Below are positions 12,406 to 24,461 of a stretch of 64,000 nucleotides of DNA, piece by piece (position 1 is the first letter of the stretch; the number at the start of each line of letters is the position of its first letter). The position numbers and the translations under genes were made by a program. The notes beneath the pieces were generated by a model, which had not been told where the DNA came from, searched no databases, and saw only the letters and a program-made list of their open reading frames with translations. The DNA comes from Scilla litardierei (taxonomy: Eukaryota > Streptophyta > Magnoliopsida > Asparagales > Asparagaceae), in assembly GCA_030789695.1 (NCBI GenBank), contig CM061132.1:33132418-33196417 (forward strand). The letters run 5' to 3'.

Positions 12406-12735
12406 GTGTGCCGCGAGTCGTGCCCACCCAAATGGAAACGCGAAGTGCTATATAATGGAATGAGTGTACCTGAGCACGACGCGAGAGCAAAATACGCAGA
12501 GTGCAAAGAAACGCCTCCTCCGCGAAGCTCCAAAAGCGTCCTGAATCTCCCCAAAGCTCCCCCAAGCTAACCTGAAACGTAAACAATCAAATCAGCGAAT
12601 GATAATCAAAATACATGGGGAAGATGGGGGATAATATATATATATTGGAATTAATTGGAATTTGGGGCGCAATGGGCATACGGATAGGAGAAATGGGTGA
12701 GAAATGAGGATTCTAGGTGAAATGGGGGAAATCAG
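12406..12735 (-). other. 5' flank of B accessory ORF, proximal part
   Basis: Non-coding sequence directly upstream of the accessory ORF, homologous to about 57860-58186 in element C. It contains another GTTAGCTTGGGGGAGC tract (12557-12572, minus). It ends at the insertion point of solo LTR D, whose target duplication ATCAG is 12731-12735. The rest of the upstream region resumes at 17302. Confidence 0.7.
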
Positions 12736-13422
12736 TGTCACGCCCCGCTTCCTAAAACGACGGAAGCAAAACGTGACTAAGGCCTGCTTAGGCCGGAGCT
12801 GTGAAGCTCGGACCCAATAAGCATCTGTATGGGTACCATTTTAAAATTTTCAGGTTCTTGCATTTATAAAATCTGGAACAACAAAAGTACAGAAGGAAAA
12901 GGATGCATTCATTTTATAATAGAGATAATATCCGGAGAGTACAAAAATCTAATAAGGAAAGCCTAAGCATGGCTGCAACGCAGAAAAGGAAGCTAATGGT
13001 GCTACACACCCAACCTAACACAGAAAGCAAAATGGTGCTATACACCCAAACTAGAAAGTAGTAACCTCTGGGAGTCCGCAACGGTGGGGAACGTCTAAGT
13101 CTGGTCCTCGTCAGGTACGTCCTACAGGGTGTCTTCCTCTGGCAGGTCTGTCTCGTCAACGTACTCTGGCTCAACACCTGACGTACAACACCCAAAGAAA
13201 GGAACTATACGTCAGGTACAGTCTACACAAGAGGGTTAGACTCTACTGCAAGTGTACTGAAATTTTAAGCAATGATTTACTGGTTGATTAACATGATAGG
13301 GTTATAACATGGCATTAAAGAAAGTAGCATAGCAGGAAAAGTAAACACGACATGATGTAGCCGTAGCGTGTGCTACCTACTACGGGACTAACCTAAACGG
13401 GTCAAGACAAGACGTGATAAGA

Positions 13423-13455
13423 TAGGACAAGACAAGACAAGACAAGACAAGACAA
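13423..13455. repeat. (GACAA)n microsatellite in LTR D
   Basis: Six or more tandem GACAA pentamers. The complementary (CTTGT)n lies at the homologous place in G1 (about 40486-40505) and G3 (about 49966-49995), so it is an old feature of this LTR family. Confidence 0.85.
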
Positions 13456-13557
13456 GTGTGACTCGAAGGGTTCATGCCTTACGGTTTGAGGGGGATCAGA
13501 CCATCTCCCCGTGCGCACGCTCAACCTTACCCCAACCCAAGTGCTCAAGACAAGACA

Positions 13558-13840
13558 AGTCCGTACAAGGGATCACTCACTCTAGCTTGGTGAGTGCCCT
13601 ATTACCCGCAGGCTGTGTATCGTACAAGGGATCACTCACTCACTGGTGAGTGCCTATTGCCCGTAGGCTGTGTATCCGTACAAGGGATCACTCACCCACT
13701 GGTGAGTGCCCTATTGCCCGCAGGCTGTATATCCGTTCAAGGGATCACTCGAAGAGTGCCCTATTGCCCGCAGGCTGTGTATCCGTACAAGTGATCACTC
13801 ACCCACTGGTGAGTGCCCTATTGTCCGCAGGCTGTGCATA
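13558..13840. repeat. Tandem repeat of about 57 bp with hairpin core in LTR D
   Basis: Five units of GTACAAGGGATCACTCACC...GGTGAGTGCC...GCAGGCTGTGTATCC. The core CACTCACC-cact-GGTGAGTG is a hairpin with 8-bp arms in the better copies; one unit is shortened to CACTCGAAGAGTG. G1 and G3 hold diverged three-unit versions (about 40210-40380 and 49700-49865). Confidence 0.85.
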
Positions 13841-15591
13841 ACAAGACACGACACGACAAGTAAGGAATTGTTCTTCTAAGGGGTCCACACGCACACACAC
13901 ATAGAAAAACCCTAGGTGACAGTTGTTGTGTTGCGCTTAGACTTCGTCGTCAAGTCTAAGCTGTCAAGAGGGGTCCCGGACGCTATCATTTCACGTCCGG
14001 TTCTCTTTGTTCACGTTTTAACAATTCTAAGAGTCTATGGCCTAAACACGGCCGAAGGTACAAATGAGTACACTTGCCTGCGGTGGCGAGTGCGTCGTCT
14101 GTCCGGAGCGTCCCGTCAAAGTGTCGCGTCGGTGATGGTCCGTCTGAAACAAGTCAAGTGACGGTGTCAGGTCACACTCAACATAAATCCTATTAAGGTA
14201 AGTTTCTAAGTTAAACATGGCTACCCTAACAGTCACAAGTCCCATCCTTTTGATTCGTCCCGCCTAATCGACAACTATCCTATGTGCACAAATATTCAAG
14301 CCCATTTGTCGATGTCTAAGATTGAACAACATTTTAAAGGAGAATAAATGTAAATTTAGTTATCGTTGATGACTTTTAGATTAGGTTTTAGATTCGCTAT
14401 GGTGTGGGTTCATCCTAACGAGCGCTACGCTATGGAACGACTGGTTCTCTGCTTTGATTAAAACACATGCTTGAATTAGGTTCATTTGACAGAATTAGAA
14501 TATTAACTATTCTTACGACGTCTAATGATTCAATTTTATTAGGTTGTCGACCCTAGGGGAGTTCATAACATATTATTACCAACGGTTTTAATTTAATCGG
14601 CATACTGTACAGTAACATTCTGACAGCTAAAATCCTATTTACTAACATGAAGCTTAGGATTAAACTGATGTGATAATAAAGTCAACTTCTGATACAAACC
14701 CACATGTATTAACATTATAAAGGAAGTTATAGAATACTGCTACCCTATTATAGGATACCGATATGACATCACCTGCTAACACGTTAACTTATCAGTGCAT
14801 TCCAATCTAATCATATTTTACTTGCTATTTGGTTATACAAGCATTAACTCATATTTCAATAAGTAAAAATAGGTCACTGTCACAATTTTATATTACACTC
14901 TAATTTAAATAAGTAAATTGCTTATAACATATATATAATTATCATAATTATATTATCATAACTATTATAGTAAGAGTTACCACTGGCACGTGCAATCATC
15001 CACTAGCAGTTGAGTTATGCCTAGAGTGCTTATAACTATTATCATAAAAAGCAAGGTTCACTTACAGTTCACGTGCAAAGATATAACCCACGTTGCTTTC
15101 GGTTCTTCTTCCTTGCTGCCACTTGCAGGTGGGCACGGCGGGCGTCGACAGTCCAGGCAACGACGGGCGTAGGCGATACGGCGGCCCCTTTGCTGTGGGT
15201 TGTTCAGGGGAAGGCATGTCGGTCTGAAGGGGGCCTGGGCTTGTGTCGAAGAGGAGGATGGGTTGGACCGTCGGCGAGTTCGAGGGAGGAGGATGGCGCG
15301 ACTTGGAACGGAATTAGGCAGAGGCTATGTGCGGCGTCCGGACTGAGAGTTCGGCAGTCGCGGTGGCTTCGATGGAAAGAAGATGGCTGAGCGCTGGACT
15401 GGGTCGCACGAGTGAAGGGGTCGACACGCGGAGGAGGCGGTTGCCAGCGGCCTGGGCGGGGGATGGCCGAAGGACGGGCTCGCAATGGCTTCGGGGGTGA
15501 CTGCTGCGCTGGGGAGAAGGGAATGGGTTGCCGGTCGTGGAGGGGAGGAGAAAGGGCATGCAGGGCTGTGCACGGTGGTCGGGAGCGTTAC

Positions 15592-16441
15592 CAAGGGCGG
15601 AGGGACTCCATGGGCTGACCTGGGCTACAGCCCGGGTCAGGTTTGGGTAAAAGCTTTTATATATGCAAGTAAAGCGTGAGGCCCAACCAATTAGCCCAGT
15701 CTCTTTCTGAAAATGTCCAGCCCAAACCGGTAAAAAAAGAAAATGTATAGCCCAAGCATCATGTGCTCGATACTGCGCATAGCAAGTGAATTGGGTCTGT
15801 ATTTTGACCACGGGTCCCACACCAACGATGGACCAGCCAACAAATTGAGGAGATTTAGTCTATTGGTTGCCTAACTAATTAGTAGTTAGAATAACTAGGG
15901 CTACATCAGTTTTCTTTCGCAGAATTGTCCTCCTATTAAAAAATTCTCACCTTCTATATCTCTCTTAAATTCTGTCCTCTTCCTTTTTATTTCTGAGATT
16001 TATTAGCAAAATAGAAGTTTAAAAATCAATCAAATAACTTCTTTGCGATTTAAGACTGAGAAGAAGTGTGGCATGTGTTCAAAAAGGTCTGATGCATCTG
16101 CCGATCTGCGACTGCCGAAAGGAGGTATTTTTTAAAATTAATGAATTTTAACCATGATAATGCTAGGATTTTTAATTAATTTGCACTTGAACTTGAAGTC
16201 CTAATTTTTCCAGGGGTTCGATTGATTTTTGCCCCATTTTGTCTAGCGGTTAAGTATTTAAGTAGGTTTCTGCTCGCCATGCTTGGCGATTATGAAAAAT
16301 GAAAATTGCATCTTTTTAATTTGTTTCCTTTGAAGGAAACTATTGATTGTTTTGATGGGTTTCTATTAGGCTAAAAAATTCTCCAAAAAATTAAGTATTT
16401 ACGGTAGCCCAGGTCAAGAAAAAATCCTGGCTCCGCCCTTG
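15592..16441. mobile_element. hAT1, non-autonomous hAT-type element
   Basis: 850 bp with terminal inverted repeat CAAGGGCGGAG at 15592 and CTCCGCCCTTG ending at 16441, flanked by a perfect 8-bp duplication AGCGTTAC (15584-15591 and 16442-16449). An 8-bp duplication with a CA-starting TIR fits hAT. No transposase is encoded. Confidence 0.88.
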
Positions 16442-17301
16442 AGCGTTACCGTCGAGTCTAGGGCGGAGGATACTGCTGGAGCTAAGTGAAGGAGGGGGGG
16501 TCTGGCCACGGCGTGGAGGGGCTAGTGCACGGATGTGAGAGGGTATGGCTTTTTAGTTGAATGGGTATCGAAATGTAAACCTCTGTTCATGCTTTTGTTG
16601 ATGGGAGAAAAAGAGTAGGCCTGTGTTTTTAGGGTGTAGGGTTGCAGGTAGCTTTAGGCTCTCTTTGTTTTGAGGACGGGTTGGGTACGTCTGTTGCTAG
16701 CTTGTAGGGAGATAGGTTAGAGGGGAAGAGTGGTTAAACGTGGGAGAGGTTATGTGGAACGTGGGTAGAGATAAAAAAGTTGTTAAGATTTTAAGGGGTA
16801 AGCTTACCCTAATGGTTTTGATTTCTTGAGGGATTTGTTCATATCAAAACGATTTGATTCTCATAGAAACCGTACCCAGTAAACAGACCGACATGAACTT
16901 CAAAAGAAACCCCCTTATTATTTTTATTTAATAATCGAAAGCCATTAGGAAGGGAAAGTTTTTGTTTGTTTTTTCCATAATAAAAGAAATACGCACAGAC
17001 TTGTGTTACAGTCTTGGTGTTAGGATTTAATAATAGTCAGTTTGGTTTAAAAAACAATTAACATTTAAAACTAGTTAGAGTTGGAAAGAAAAATTAATAA
17101 TAAGATTATTACACTTTACCCTTTAGTATCCAAAAATTTCAAACCAAATATCCGGGCGATCTCACCTTCGAGAGGGTCGTGAATACGGGGGTCTTTCGTG
17201 CATCTGAGCTACGGAGAACAATAATAAATATCAAAAAAAAAAATTACGCATACAAAAAATATACGTGCTAAAATTCGTACTGTCGGAAAGTGACCGTTAC
17301 A

Positions 17302-18077
17302 ATCCGACGGCGGGAGGGACGGCGCCGGCGGTGTGGGCGTCCAGGCGGCATCGGCGACCAGAGGCGGTCGTCGGTCGGTGGCGAAGTGGTGGCTCAGGCG
17401 TTGCGCTATAGGATTTGGGAAATTTGGGTTTTCGAAAATCGTGCAGCGCCCGCAGCGTATATAATGATATAGCGACTCGGCCTAGTGACGCGTTCACTCG
17501 GCCGAGTACCACTATGATAAAAAAATTTCGAAATCTCCCCAATAGTTACGACTCGGTCGAGTAGTTGTCCTACTCGACCGAGTGGACAAGTTCCACTTGG
17601 TTGAGTAGCAACGCCACTCAGCGATTTTTAGAGCGTGGAGGGTATCAGATTCACTCGGCCGAGTGACAAGTCACTCGGCCAAGTGGAAAATTATACTGTA
17701 ATTCGCAGAAAATAACAGAGAGTTGGTCTGTAGGATTTTCCCTGATCAGTACCCTACTCGGCCGAGTAGGGTCTTTGCTCGGCCGAGTGACATGTTCACT
17801 CGACCGAGTGGCTTCCTGTTTTCTGCAACGGCTCTCTGTTTTCGCGACACTCTCTGTTTTTCTTTCTTCAGTCAGGCTCTTCCTTCTCCTGGGCCTGAGC
17901 GCATTCCTGGAGCGCTCTCCCTTGCCATGGTTATCCTCCATATGAATGATTTCTCGTTCTCCATCTCCTGTCATTAAAAATATAGCACGTTGTCACGATT
18001 TTTATAGACACTAGACTCTAAACACTAAGCAAGATCTAAAACAAAAATAGAATTCAAAATAAAAATAATGTAAAACC
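17302..18077 (-). promoter_or_regulatory. Internal palindrome array and promoter-like region of B
   Basis: Non-coding sequence between the end of pol and the accessory ORF, now separated from that ORF by solo LTR D. CACTCGGCCGAGTG and variants recur at about 17473-17509, 17549-17590, 17652-17686 and 17754-17811. On the minus strand a CATTATATACG TATA-like site follows at about 17457-17467. The layout parallels 57304-57650 of element C, where the TATA box is better. A promoter role is inference. Confidence 0.6.
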
Positions 18078-18095
18078 GTCGGGTTGCCTCCCGAC
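18078..18095 (-). other. Conserved post-pol hairpin in B
   Basis: GTCGGG-ttgcct-CCCGAC on the plus strand, just after the end of the pol tail. Element C has the same stem and complementary loop at 57022-57039. The core GGGAGGCAACCC is common after pol in Athila/Tat-type elements. Confidence 0.6.
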
Positions 18096-18140
18096 AAGCG
18101 CTCGTTTAAGGTCTTGAGCTCGACCCCTTATGATATTCGT

Positions 18141-21100
18141 TTAGTGCGTGATGTTTGGCGCATACGAGATGCGCCCGTCAAACTTGTCGGGAAAGCCACT
18201 TGGATTTGGTTGTTGATGCTCGTGGGCTTTCCTCTGTTTCCCATCATCATGGGTAGTGTTGGGGCATAAGTCCCCCAAGCTTGAGCTTGTGCCAATCTTA
18301 TTCTTCGCCGGTGATGCCGATCTTTTATCCGGCGAAGCTTTCTTCAAATTGTTGGCCGTGGAGAGCATGCATAGCTCTCTAATCCTTGCGACATCAGCAT
18401 CGTCTTTGTCATCGTCCATGGAGCTATCTGGTGGGTCTTCCAACTTTCCTCCAGCACTAGAAGATTGGCCTTCTTCAAGGCCGTCATCGTGTAAGGCTCC
18501 GATAGAGTGTGGTATGGCTTCATCGATCACCTCATCAAGGAGGTATGAAAGATCATGGGGGCGTCCCTTGAGTAGATATATGCTATTCACTTCACCGGTA
18601 GGGGCTCCTTCGGAATAATGCTTGAGCCGTTGTCCATTTACCTTGAATGTGGCTCCGTCCTTTCCTTCCAACTCAAAAGCTCCTCCCGGTTGTATGTGCT
18701 TAATGGTGAATGGTCCGGACCATCGTGATCCTAGCTTTCTGGGAAAGAGTCGGAGTCTGGAATTGAATAGGATGACTTTGTCTCCGACCTTGAAGTCCGT
18801 AACGGTGATACGTGCATCGTGGAGGATTCTAGTCCTTTCCTTGTAAATTCTTGAGCTCTCGCAAGCATCTCGCCTAATCTCGTCAAGCTCATTGATGTCT
18901 AAGAGTCGCCTCACTGCCGTACTTGTAGTCATAATTGAAGGTCTTGATGGCCCAATAAGCGCGGTGTTCCAACTCTACCGGCAAGTGACAAGCTTTCCCG
19001 TAAACAAGTCAGTATGGCGTGGTGCCAATGGGAGTGCGAAAGGCCGTGCGATATGCACATAATGCATCATTCAATTTCATGGACCAATCCTTTCTAGATC
19101 TATCGACCGTCTTTTCTAGAATTTGTTTGATTTCCCGGTTCGACACCTCCACTTGTCCACTCGTCTGAGGGTGGTATGCCATGCCAATTCTATGATTCAG
19201 CCCATACTTTTTCAACATTGCTTCAAATTTGTTTTCTATAAAATGGCTCCCCCCTCGATTATCAAAGTACGAGGCACTCCAAAACGTGGGAATATGTTTT
19301 GCTTAAAAAATTTGGATACCACCCGTGCATCATTGGTGGGGGTTGTAATGGCTTCAACCCATTTAGAGACGTAGTCCACGGCTAATAAGATATACTTGTT
19401 TCCTTTGCTTGACGGAAAAGGCCCCATGAAGTCCACTCCCCAACAATCAAATAGCTCAATCTATAAAATGGGCTTCATCGGTATCTCATTCCGTTTTGAT
19501 ATATTTCCGGTCCGTTGGCATCTATCGCAATTCTTGCTAACGTCATTCGTATCCTTGAACATGGTTAGCCAAAAGAACCCGCACTGCAATATATTAGAGG
19601 CGGTTTTAGAGGCGGCGTGATGTCCCCCACATGGCATACTATGGCAATGCAAAATGATTGATGTGCCCTCCTCCTTAGAAACACACCTCCGTATAATCCG
19701 TCCTTGCATATCTTGAAGAGATACAGATCTTCCCAGAAATAGTTTCGGACTTCGTGCATAAATCTCCTTTTTTGTTGCGTGGGTATTCCACATGGTTTTA
19801 TCCCACAAGCCAAATAATTAACAAAATCCGCATACCAAGGCACCTCTCCGGGTCTTATGGCGAATATCCTCTCATCGGCAAAAGTGTCATCGATTGGTAA
19901 GCTTTCATCTTCCTTGTCAAGAACAAGCCTAGACAAGTGGTCCGCCACAACGTTGTCCGTGCTATTATTGTCTCTAATCTATAAGTCAAATTCTTGCAAC
20001 AAAAGTATCCATCTTATTAATCTTGGCTTCACCTCTTTTTTACTTAGTAGATACCTCAATACCCATGGTCGGTGTGCACAATTACTTTGGATCCAAGGAG
20101 GTAGGAGCAAAACTTCTCAATGGAGTAGACAACCGCTAAAAGCTCTTTCTCGGTTGTGGTGTAATTTTTCTGTGCGTCGTCCAATGTTTTGCTTGCATAG
20201 AATATTGCATGAAGCTTTTTGTCCTTCCTTTGTCCTAGCACCGCTCCAATTTCTTGGTCACTTGCATCACACATGAGCTCGAAGGGAAGGCTCCAATCCG
20301 GCGGTTGTATAATGGGTGCGGAAATGAGAGCTTCCTTCAATGTATTAAATGCTTGCAAGCACTCTCCTGAAAAGACAAATGGAGCATCTTTAGCAAGTAA
20401 GGCGGTAAGAGGTCGGGCAATCAAGGCAAAATCCTTGATAAAGCGGCAGTAAAACCCCGCATGACCAAGAAAGCATCTAATGCCTTTAACATTAATAGGG
20501 GGGAGCTTTTCGATTACCTCAATTTTCGCCTTATCAACCTCAATCCCTCTAGAAGAAACAAGGTGCCCAAGAACTATCCCCTCGGTGACCATAAAATGAC
20601 ATTTCTCCCAATTAAGAGTAAGATTATTTTTTGGCATCTTTTAAGAACTTTAGTAAGATTAGCCAAACATGAATCAAACTCACTTCCATAAACAGAAAAA
20701 TCATCCATACAGACTTCCATAATATTTTCAATATAATCAGAAAAGATGGATGTCATGCACCTTTGAAAGGTGACGGGAGCAATACAAAGACCGAAGAGCA
20801 TCCTACGGTAGGCATATGTGTCGTAAGGACATGTGAAAGTAGTCTTTTCTTTGTCATATTCATGAAAAGGGATCTGAAAGAATCCTGAATACCCATCCAA
20901 ATAACAAAAGTATTTATGTTTAGCAAGGCGCTCTAGCATTTGATCAATGAATGGCAATGGGTAATGGTCTTTTCGGATGGCTTTATTTAATTTCCTATAA
21001 TCAATACACATCTGCCATCCCGTGACAGTCCGCGTAGAAATGGGTTCTCCCTTTTCGTTTTTTATGACGGTCATCCCTCCCTTTTTAGGGACGACATGAA

Positions 21101-22010
21101 CATGGCTAACCTATCTACTATCTGAGATATGATAGATAATTTCGGCTTCAAGCAATTTAAGAATTTCCTTCTTAACCACCTCCTTCATGTTGGGGTTCAA
21201 CCGCCTTTGAGGCTCTATAGAGGTGGCTTCAGTGTTTTCTAAGTGGATTCTATGCGTGCAAAGCCTAGGGCTTATCCCTTTAAGATCGGAGAAGGTGTAG
21301 CCAAGGACATCCTTGTAACTCCTAAGGACATCTAAGAGTCTTTCAAGTTGATCATGGTTGAGATGGGCATTAACAATCACCGGATAGGTCAATTTATTAC
21401 CCAAGAAAGTATACCTTAAATTCAGAGGCAATTGTTTAAGTTCTACCTCAGGGGGCGATGTACCACCTACTTCCTCTTCTTGTGAGAGCTTGGCTTCTTC
21501 TGTAACATCTGAGTTTAGTTCCTGCTCTGGGAGTGGGCTCTCGTATGCAGTCTCAGATTCACTTCTTGGTGAGGACGGTGCATCGGAACAGACACTGCTC
21601 GACTCCGTGTAGGCATCGATGGGACTACCACTTTGCTCATGTTCAAACCTGAGATCAAGAGACGTGTCAGTGGGTTCATAAATGTAAAAGTGAGGATCGT
21701 AGAGTGTACTTCCCTGAATCTCGGCATGCCAAGTGGACTCCTCGGGAGTATAGCACTCTTCAATGCATGCTCTATTGTCTTCTAAATATAACTTGTCGTC
21801 CCTCACATCGACTCTGATGTTGCCCTCGATAGTCCCCTCCGGAGAGATTTGATCCATCACAAAGCTAGCAAATAGTTGCTCAATGGGGTCCACGATATCA
21901 ACGTCAAAGGCCCTTGTGGTTTGGACCTCATCAACAAGTTCCTTCAGAAGAGCTGTGAAGGAATCATCATCTCCCGGGCTAGACTCAGTTCTCAACATTG
22001 CGTCTCCCAT
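18141..22010 (-). pseudogene. pol: Athila-type pol pseudogene of B (RT, RNase H, INT)
   Basis: An open stretch of 299 codons (22010-21111) holds an acidic linker and then the region before RT. A stop at 21101-21103 replaces a Trp codon (DSR-stop-VSHVHVVPKKGG). RT runs about 21085-20590 with IDYRKLN and the catalytic box as CMDD (20711-20700). RNase H follows (FLGHAGFY, MCDASDQEIGAVLGQ, TTEKELLAVVY). The integrase zinc finger (CDRCQ) lies near 19550-19640. The core is at 19436-19236 ([12 protein letters not shown]); the second catalytic Asp is replaced in LIIEGG. The third acidic residue is in [10 protein letters not shown] (about 19160). A C-terminal W-SGPF block lies near 18730, then an acidic tail. 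Several frameshifts and stops are present. No protease active site or gag knuckle is found upstream. Confidence 0.9.
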
Positions 22011-22145
22011 GTTACCTGTTAAGATCTTTTGGAAAATATTGGGAGAGCTCGTAAATTAGGCATCAGATAGAGTCAAAAATAAAAATAAAGAAAGAAAGAA
22101 GGTACGATATAATCGGGTGATCAAAATCGAACACCGTCAGAAGCG

Positions 22146-22164
22146 CTCCCCTGCAACGGCGCTA
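22146..22164 (-). other. Primer binding site of element B
   Basis: The minus strand reads TAGCGCCGTTGCAGGGGAG, 17 of 19 bases matching the complement of the plant tRNA-Asp 3' end (TGGCGCCGTTGCCGGGGAG). It lies 6 bp inside the 5' LTR end. Confidence 0.85.
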
Positions 22165-22170
22165 AAAACT

Positions 22171-23942
22171 TAGTCGCATCCGGATGTACACCCGAAAAAC
22201 TACTTGTAGTTCTACCGCAAGCGCGCGGTGAAGAGGCGAGCGGGTATCGAACTCAGGGAGGACAAATGACAGTATCTTATTTAAATCACCTAGCTATCGA
22301 GAGAACAAGAATAGTTTTGGTGCAATAGTCACAATCGTCAAAATAGCAAGAAATATCAATATAATAAAAAGCATCTAGGGATAGGAAATCCCCACTACGG
22401 ACCATCTCTCATCCTTGTGAATCATAAATTTCATTGTTGCTAAGCTTGAATATAGGCGAACTAGTCGCAACTTAATGTAGAACCAAGTTTACGCTCTCGT
22501 GCTATTGCCGGTCTATAGCAAACCTAGGATAGGGCCCACTCTCGTACAAACCCTAGCCTAAGCCGCTAGCGTGAAGAACGACATCATTGTTCAATCGCGT
22601 CTCGAGCACACTCTCGTGCAAACTCGAGCTACGATCTAGGTTATGATAGTTCATATTCGTCTAATCTCTTGCAAACGAATATTAGTATAGATTCATAATT
22701 AAAAATCCTAGTTTTGGTCCAATCTCTTCCAAACCAACTCTAGAGAAATCCAATTATCAATCTAAATCGAATATCTAGGCATTCCTATCAATTGGGATCC
22801 AATCTCTTGCAAATCCCAATCGATATGAATTCCTAGCTACTCGTAATAAATCGCTCACAACCTAACCATTATAAATTATATCAACAAATCTACAAATTCA
22901 TCACAATTCAGAGATAAGGTCCATAGGGTTCATCCCCCTGCCCTAGAACGATGGCACTACTCACTAAGCATCATGCAAATCTCAGAAATAACAACAATAA
23001 TCATGGCACAAATCATTGCAAAAGAGGACCAATTCATAAAAATTGGGGTTTTAATAAGGAAGAAGAAACCAATGTTGTCGCCAATGATCTCCAGCTGAGA
23101 TTTCACGAAAGAATAGCCGTCAAAAACCTAAAAGAAAGTCTAAAAATAGTTCAAGTCTCTCCTCAAACTAGGTCTAAAACAGGGTTTAAATACCCTCTAA
23201 AATCGTCCAAAAATTCGTGACAAAACTGCCCCTGCGCAGCCCAAAATTCGCAATCCTAGCAGCAGTCGGAGAGGGTCACTCGGCCGAGTGACCCTTTTCA
23301 CTCGGCCGAGTGACAAACCCTGTAAAAAACAGTAACTTCGTGGGTTCTCAGGGTCTGTCTCCGGGTGTGGCTCGACCGAGTAGACTTCTTCACTCGGCCG
23401 AGTGAGCATTCATGCTCGGTCGAGTGGGCCTCTTCAAAATCTCTGTAAATTCCAGTAACTTGGGCCTTTCTCTGGACGAATTTCCTGTACCACTCGGGCG
23501 AGTGAACGTTCATACTCGACCGAGTGCGCTTTCCTAACTCGGCCGAGTGAACATCTGAAATCTTCGTTGTGTATCTGTTTCACTCGGGCGAGTGTGATCT
23601 GTCACTCGGCCGAATGAGCAGTCTTGCTCAGCCGAGTGAGGTGCTGTTGAGCTCTTTTCTTCGTCTTTTCACCTCCTCGTCAATCCTATTGATTTCCTTC
23701 TTCTTCCGCTCATCCTCCATCACTGAAAAGTCCTCAAATAAGTCGTGGGCGACACTCCGAAGTGCGTGAAACTCCTTTGATCTCAATTTCGCTCCAAATC
23801 GCTACAAATCTCCTGAAATACGACAAAAACAAGAAATAGTGAAAAGCAACGCTATATCGTCGAATAATCGTGAAAAAAGCGATATGAGTGATCAAAATGA
23901 CATGAAAACATGCAGAAAAAGGTGTAAAATATGGAGTGATCA
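22171..23942 (-). repeat. 5' LTR of Athila-like element B
   Basis: 1772 bp, equal in length to the 3' LTR and closely similar. The terminal CA has become TA at 22171-22172. It carries the hairpin series (about 22540-22830) and the palindrome array (23276-23640). A TTTAAATACC TATA-like site lies at about 23186-23196. Confidence 0.9.
23276..23640 (-). promoter_or_regulatory. CGGCCG palindrome array in U3 of B 5' LTR
   Basis: About ten CACTCGGCCGAGTG sites, several perfect (e.g. 23276-23290 and 23300-23314), including paired copies. Upstream of the TATA-like site in the element's own orientation. Confidence 0.7.
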
Positions 23943-24090
23943 CAGCGCAGACCAGGGCCCCCCGTCCGGGGGGGACGCAGACCAGGCCCCCCCATCCGGG
24001 GGCGGCACAGACCAGGCCCCCCCGTCCAAGTAAGAGGCCCCCCGGAGGGCGGTGCAAACAGAGAACCCCCCTTCGGGGGAGGTTGCGGCC
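23943..24090 (-). repeat. GC-rich hairpin array in copia A leader, distal half
   Basis: Continuation of the 6541-6768 array: about five units of CCCCCCGTCCGGGGG with linkers such as GACGCAGACCAGG. Interrupted from the other half by element B. Confidence 0.85.
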
Positions 24091-24449
24091 AGCGGAGTGT
24101 CCTCAAACCCGGGGGGAGATGAACGTGTTATTTAGGGTTTTTTTAAATTTTTGATATTTATCAAAAATGTTGCAGATTTATACAAGCCTATAGAAAATCT
24201 GTGTAAAATTATAGCTAACAATATTTTGTAATTCTCTACAGGATCGATAAGTTTTACCTCTAGATCAAAGATCTAGGGACGATCATAATAAGAAAAATCC
24301 GTAGATCGAAATCCCGCTCCCGATACGCCTAAAAGATCGCCGCAACGGTTTGCTGCAAGCCGGATTGCCGCAACAATATATTCCTTCGCACGTAGGAGGT
24401 TAATTTTTGAGGGGAGACAGGAGGAAAAGCTCAAAAGATGAGAGCTTCG
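24091..24449 (-). other. Leader of copia A, distal part
   Basis: Non-coding leader between the GC array and the PBS. I see no gene or repeat of note, apart from short direct repeats around GCCGCAACGG/GCCGCAAC near 24340-24375. Confidence 0.6.
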
Positions 24450-24461
24450 ATGCTGATAACA
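24450..24461 (-). other. Primer binding site of copia A (degenerate)
   Basis: The minus strand TGTTATCAGCAT directly abuts the 5' LTR and partly matches the initiator-Met site TGGTATCAGAGC. Confidence 0.6.

Larger units (their letters stand above)
12736..17301 (-). mobile_element. Solo LTR D (chromovirus/Tekay-like), carrying hAT1
   Basis: On the minus strand it begins TGTAACGGTCACTTTCC (17301) and ends GGAAGCGGGGCGTGACA (12736), the same termini as solo LTR G2. Flanks are ATCAG (12731-12735) and ATCCG (17302-17306), a 4/5 duplication. No internal retroelement region is present, so it is a solo LTR of about 3.7 kb once the 858 bp of hAT1 and its duplication are removed. A segment near 13440-13850 is homologous to parts of G1 and G3. 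Apparent ORFs inside it are not credible. Confidence 0.85.
6769..23942 (-). mobile_element. Athila-like gypsy element B, degenerate
   Basis: Ty3/gypsy element on the minus strand with 1772-bp LTRs at 6769-8540 and 22171-23942, both starting TGATCACT on the minus strand. Target duplication is CGGCG (6764-6768) against CAGCG (23943-23947), one mismatch. A PBS resembling the tRNA-Asp complement follows the 5' LTR. Pol is of Athila type (IDYRKLN, FLGHAGFYCRFIKDF, TTEKELLAVVY). An accessory ORF lies after pol and a polypurine tract precedes the 3' LTR. Recognisable gag and protease are absent. Solo LTR D interrupts the region upstream of the accessory ORF. Confidence 0.9.

Noticed and set aside
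15073..15820. Overlapping GC-rich ORFs on both strands in LTR D
   Set aside because: Inside a solo LTR and partly across the hAT1 border; no conserved domain.
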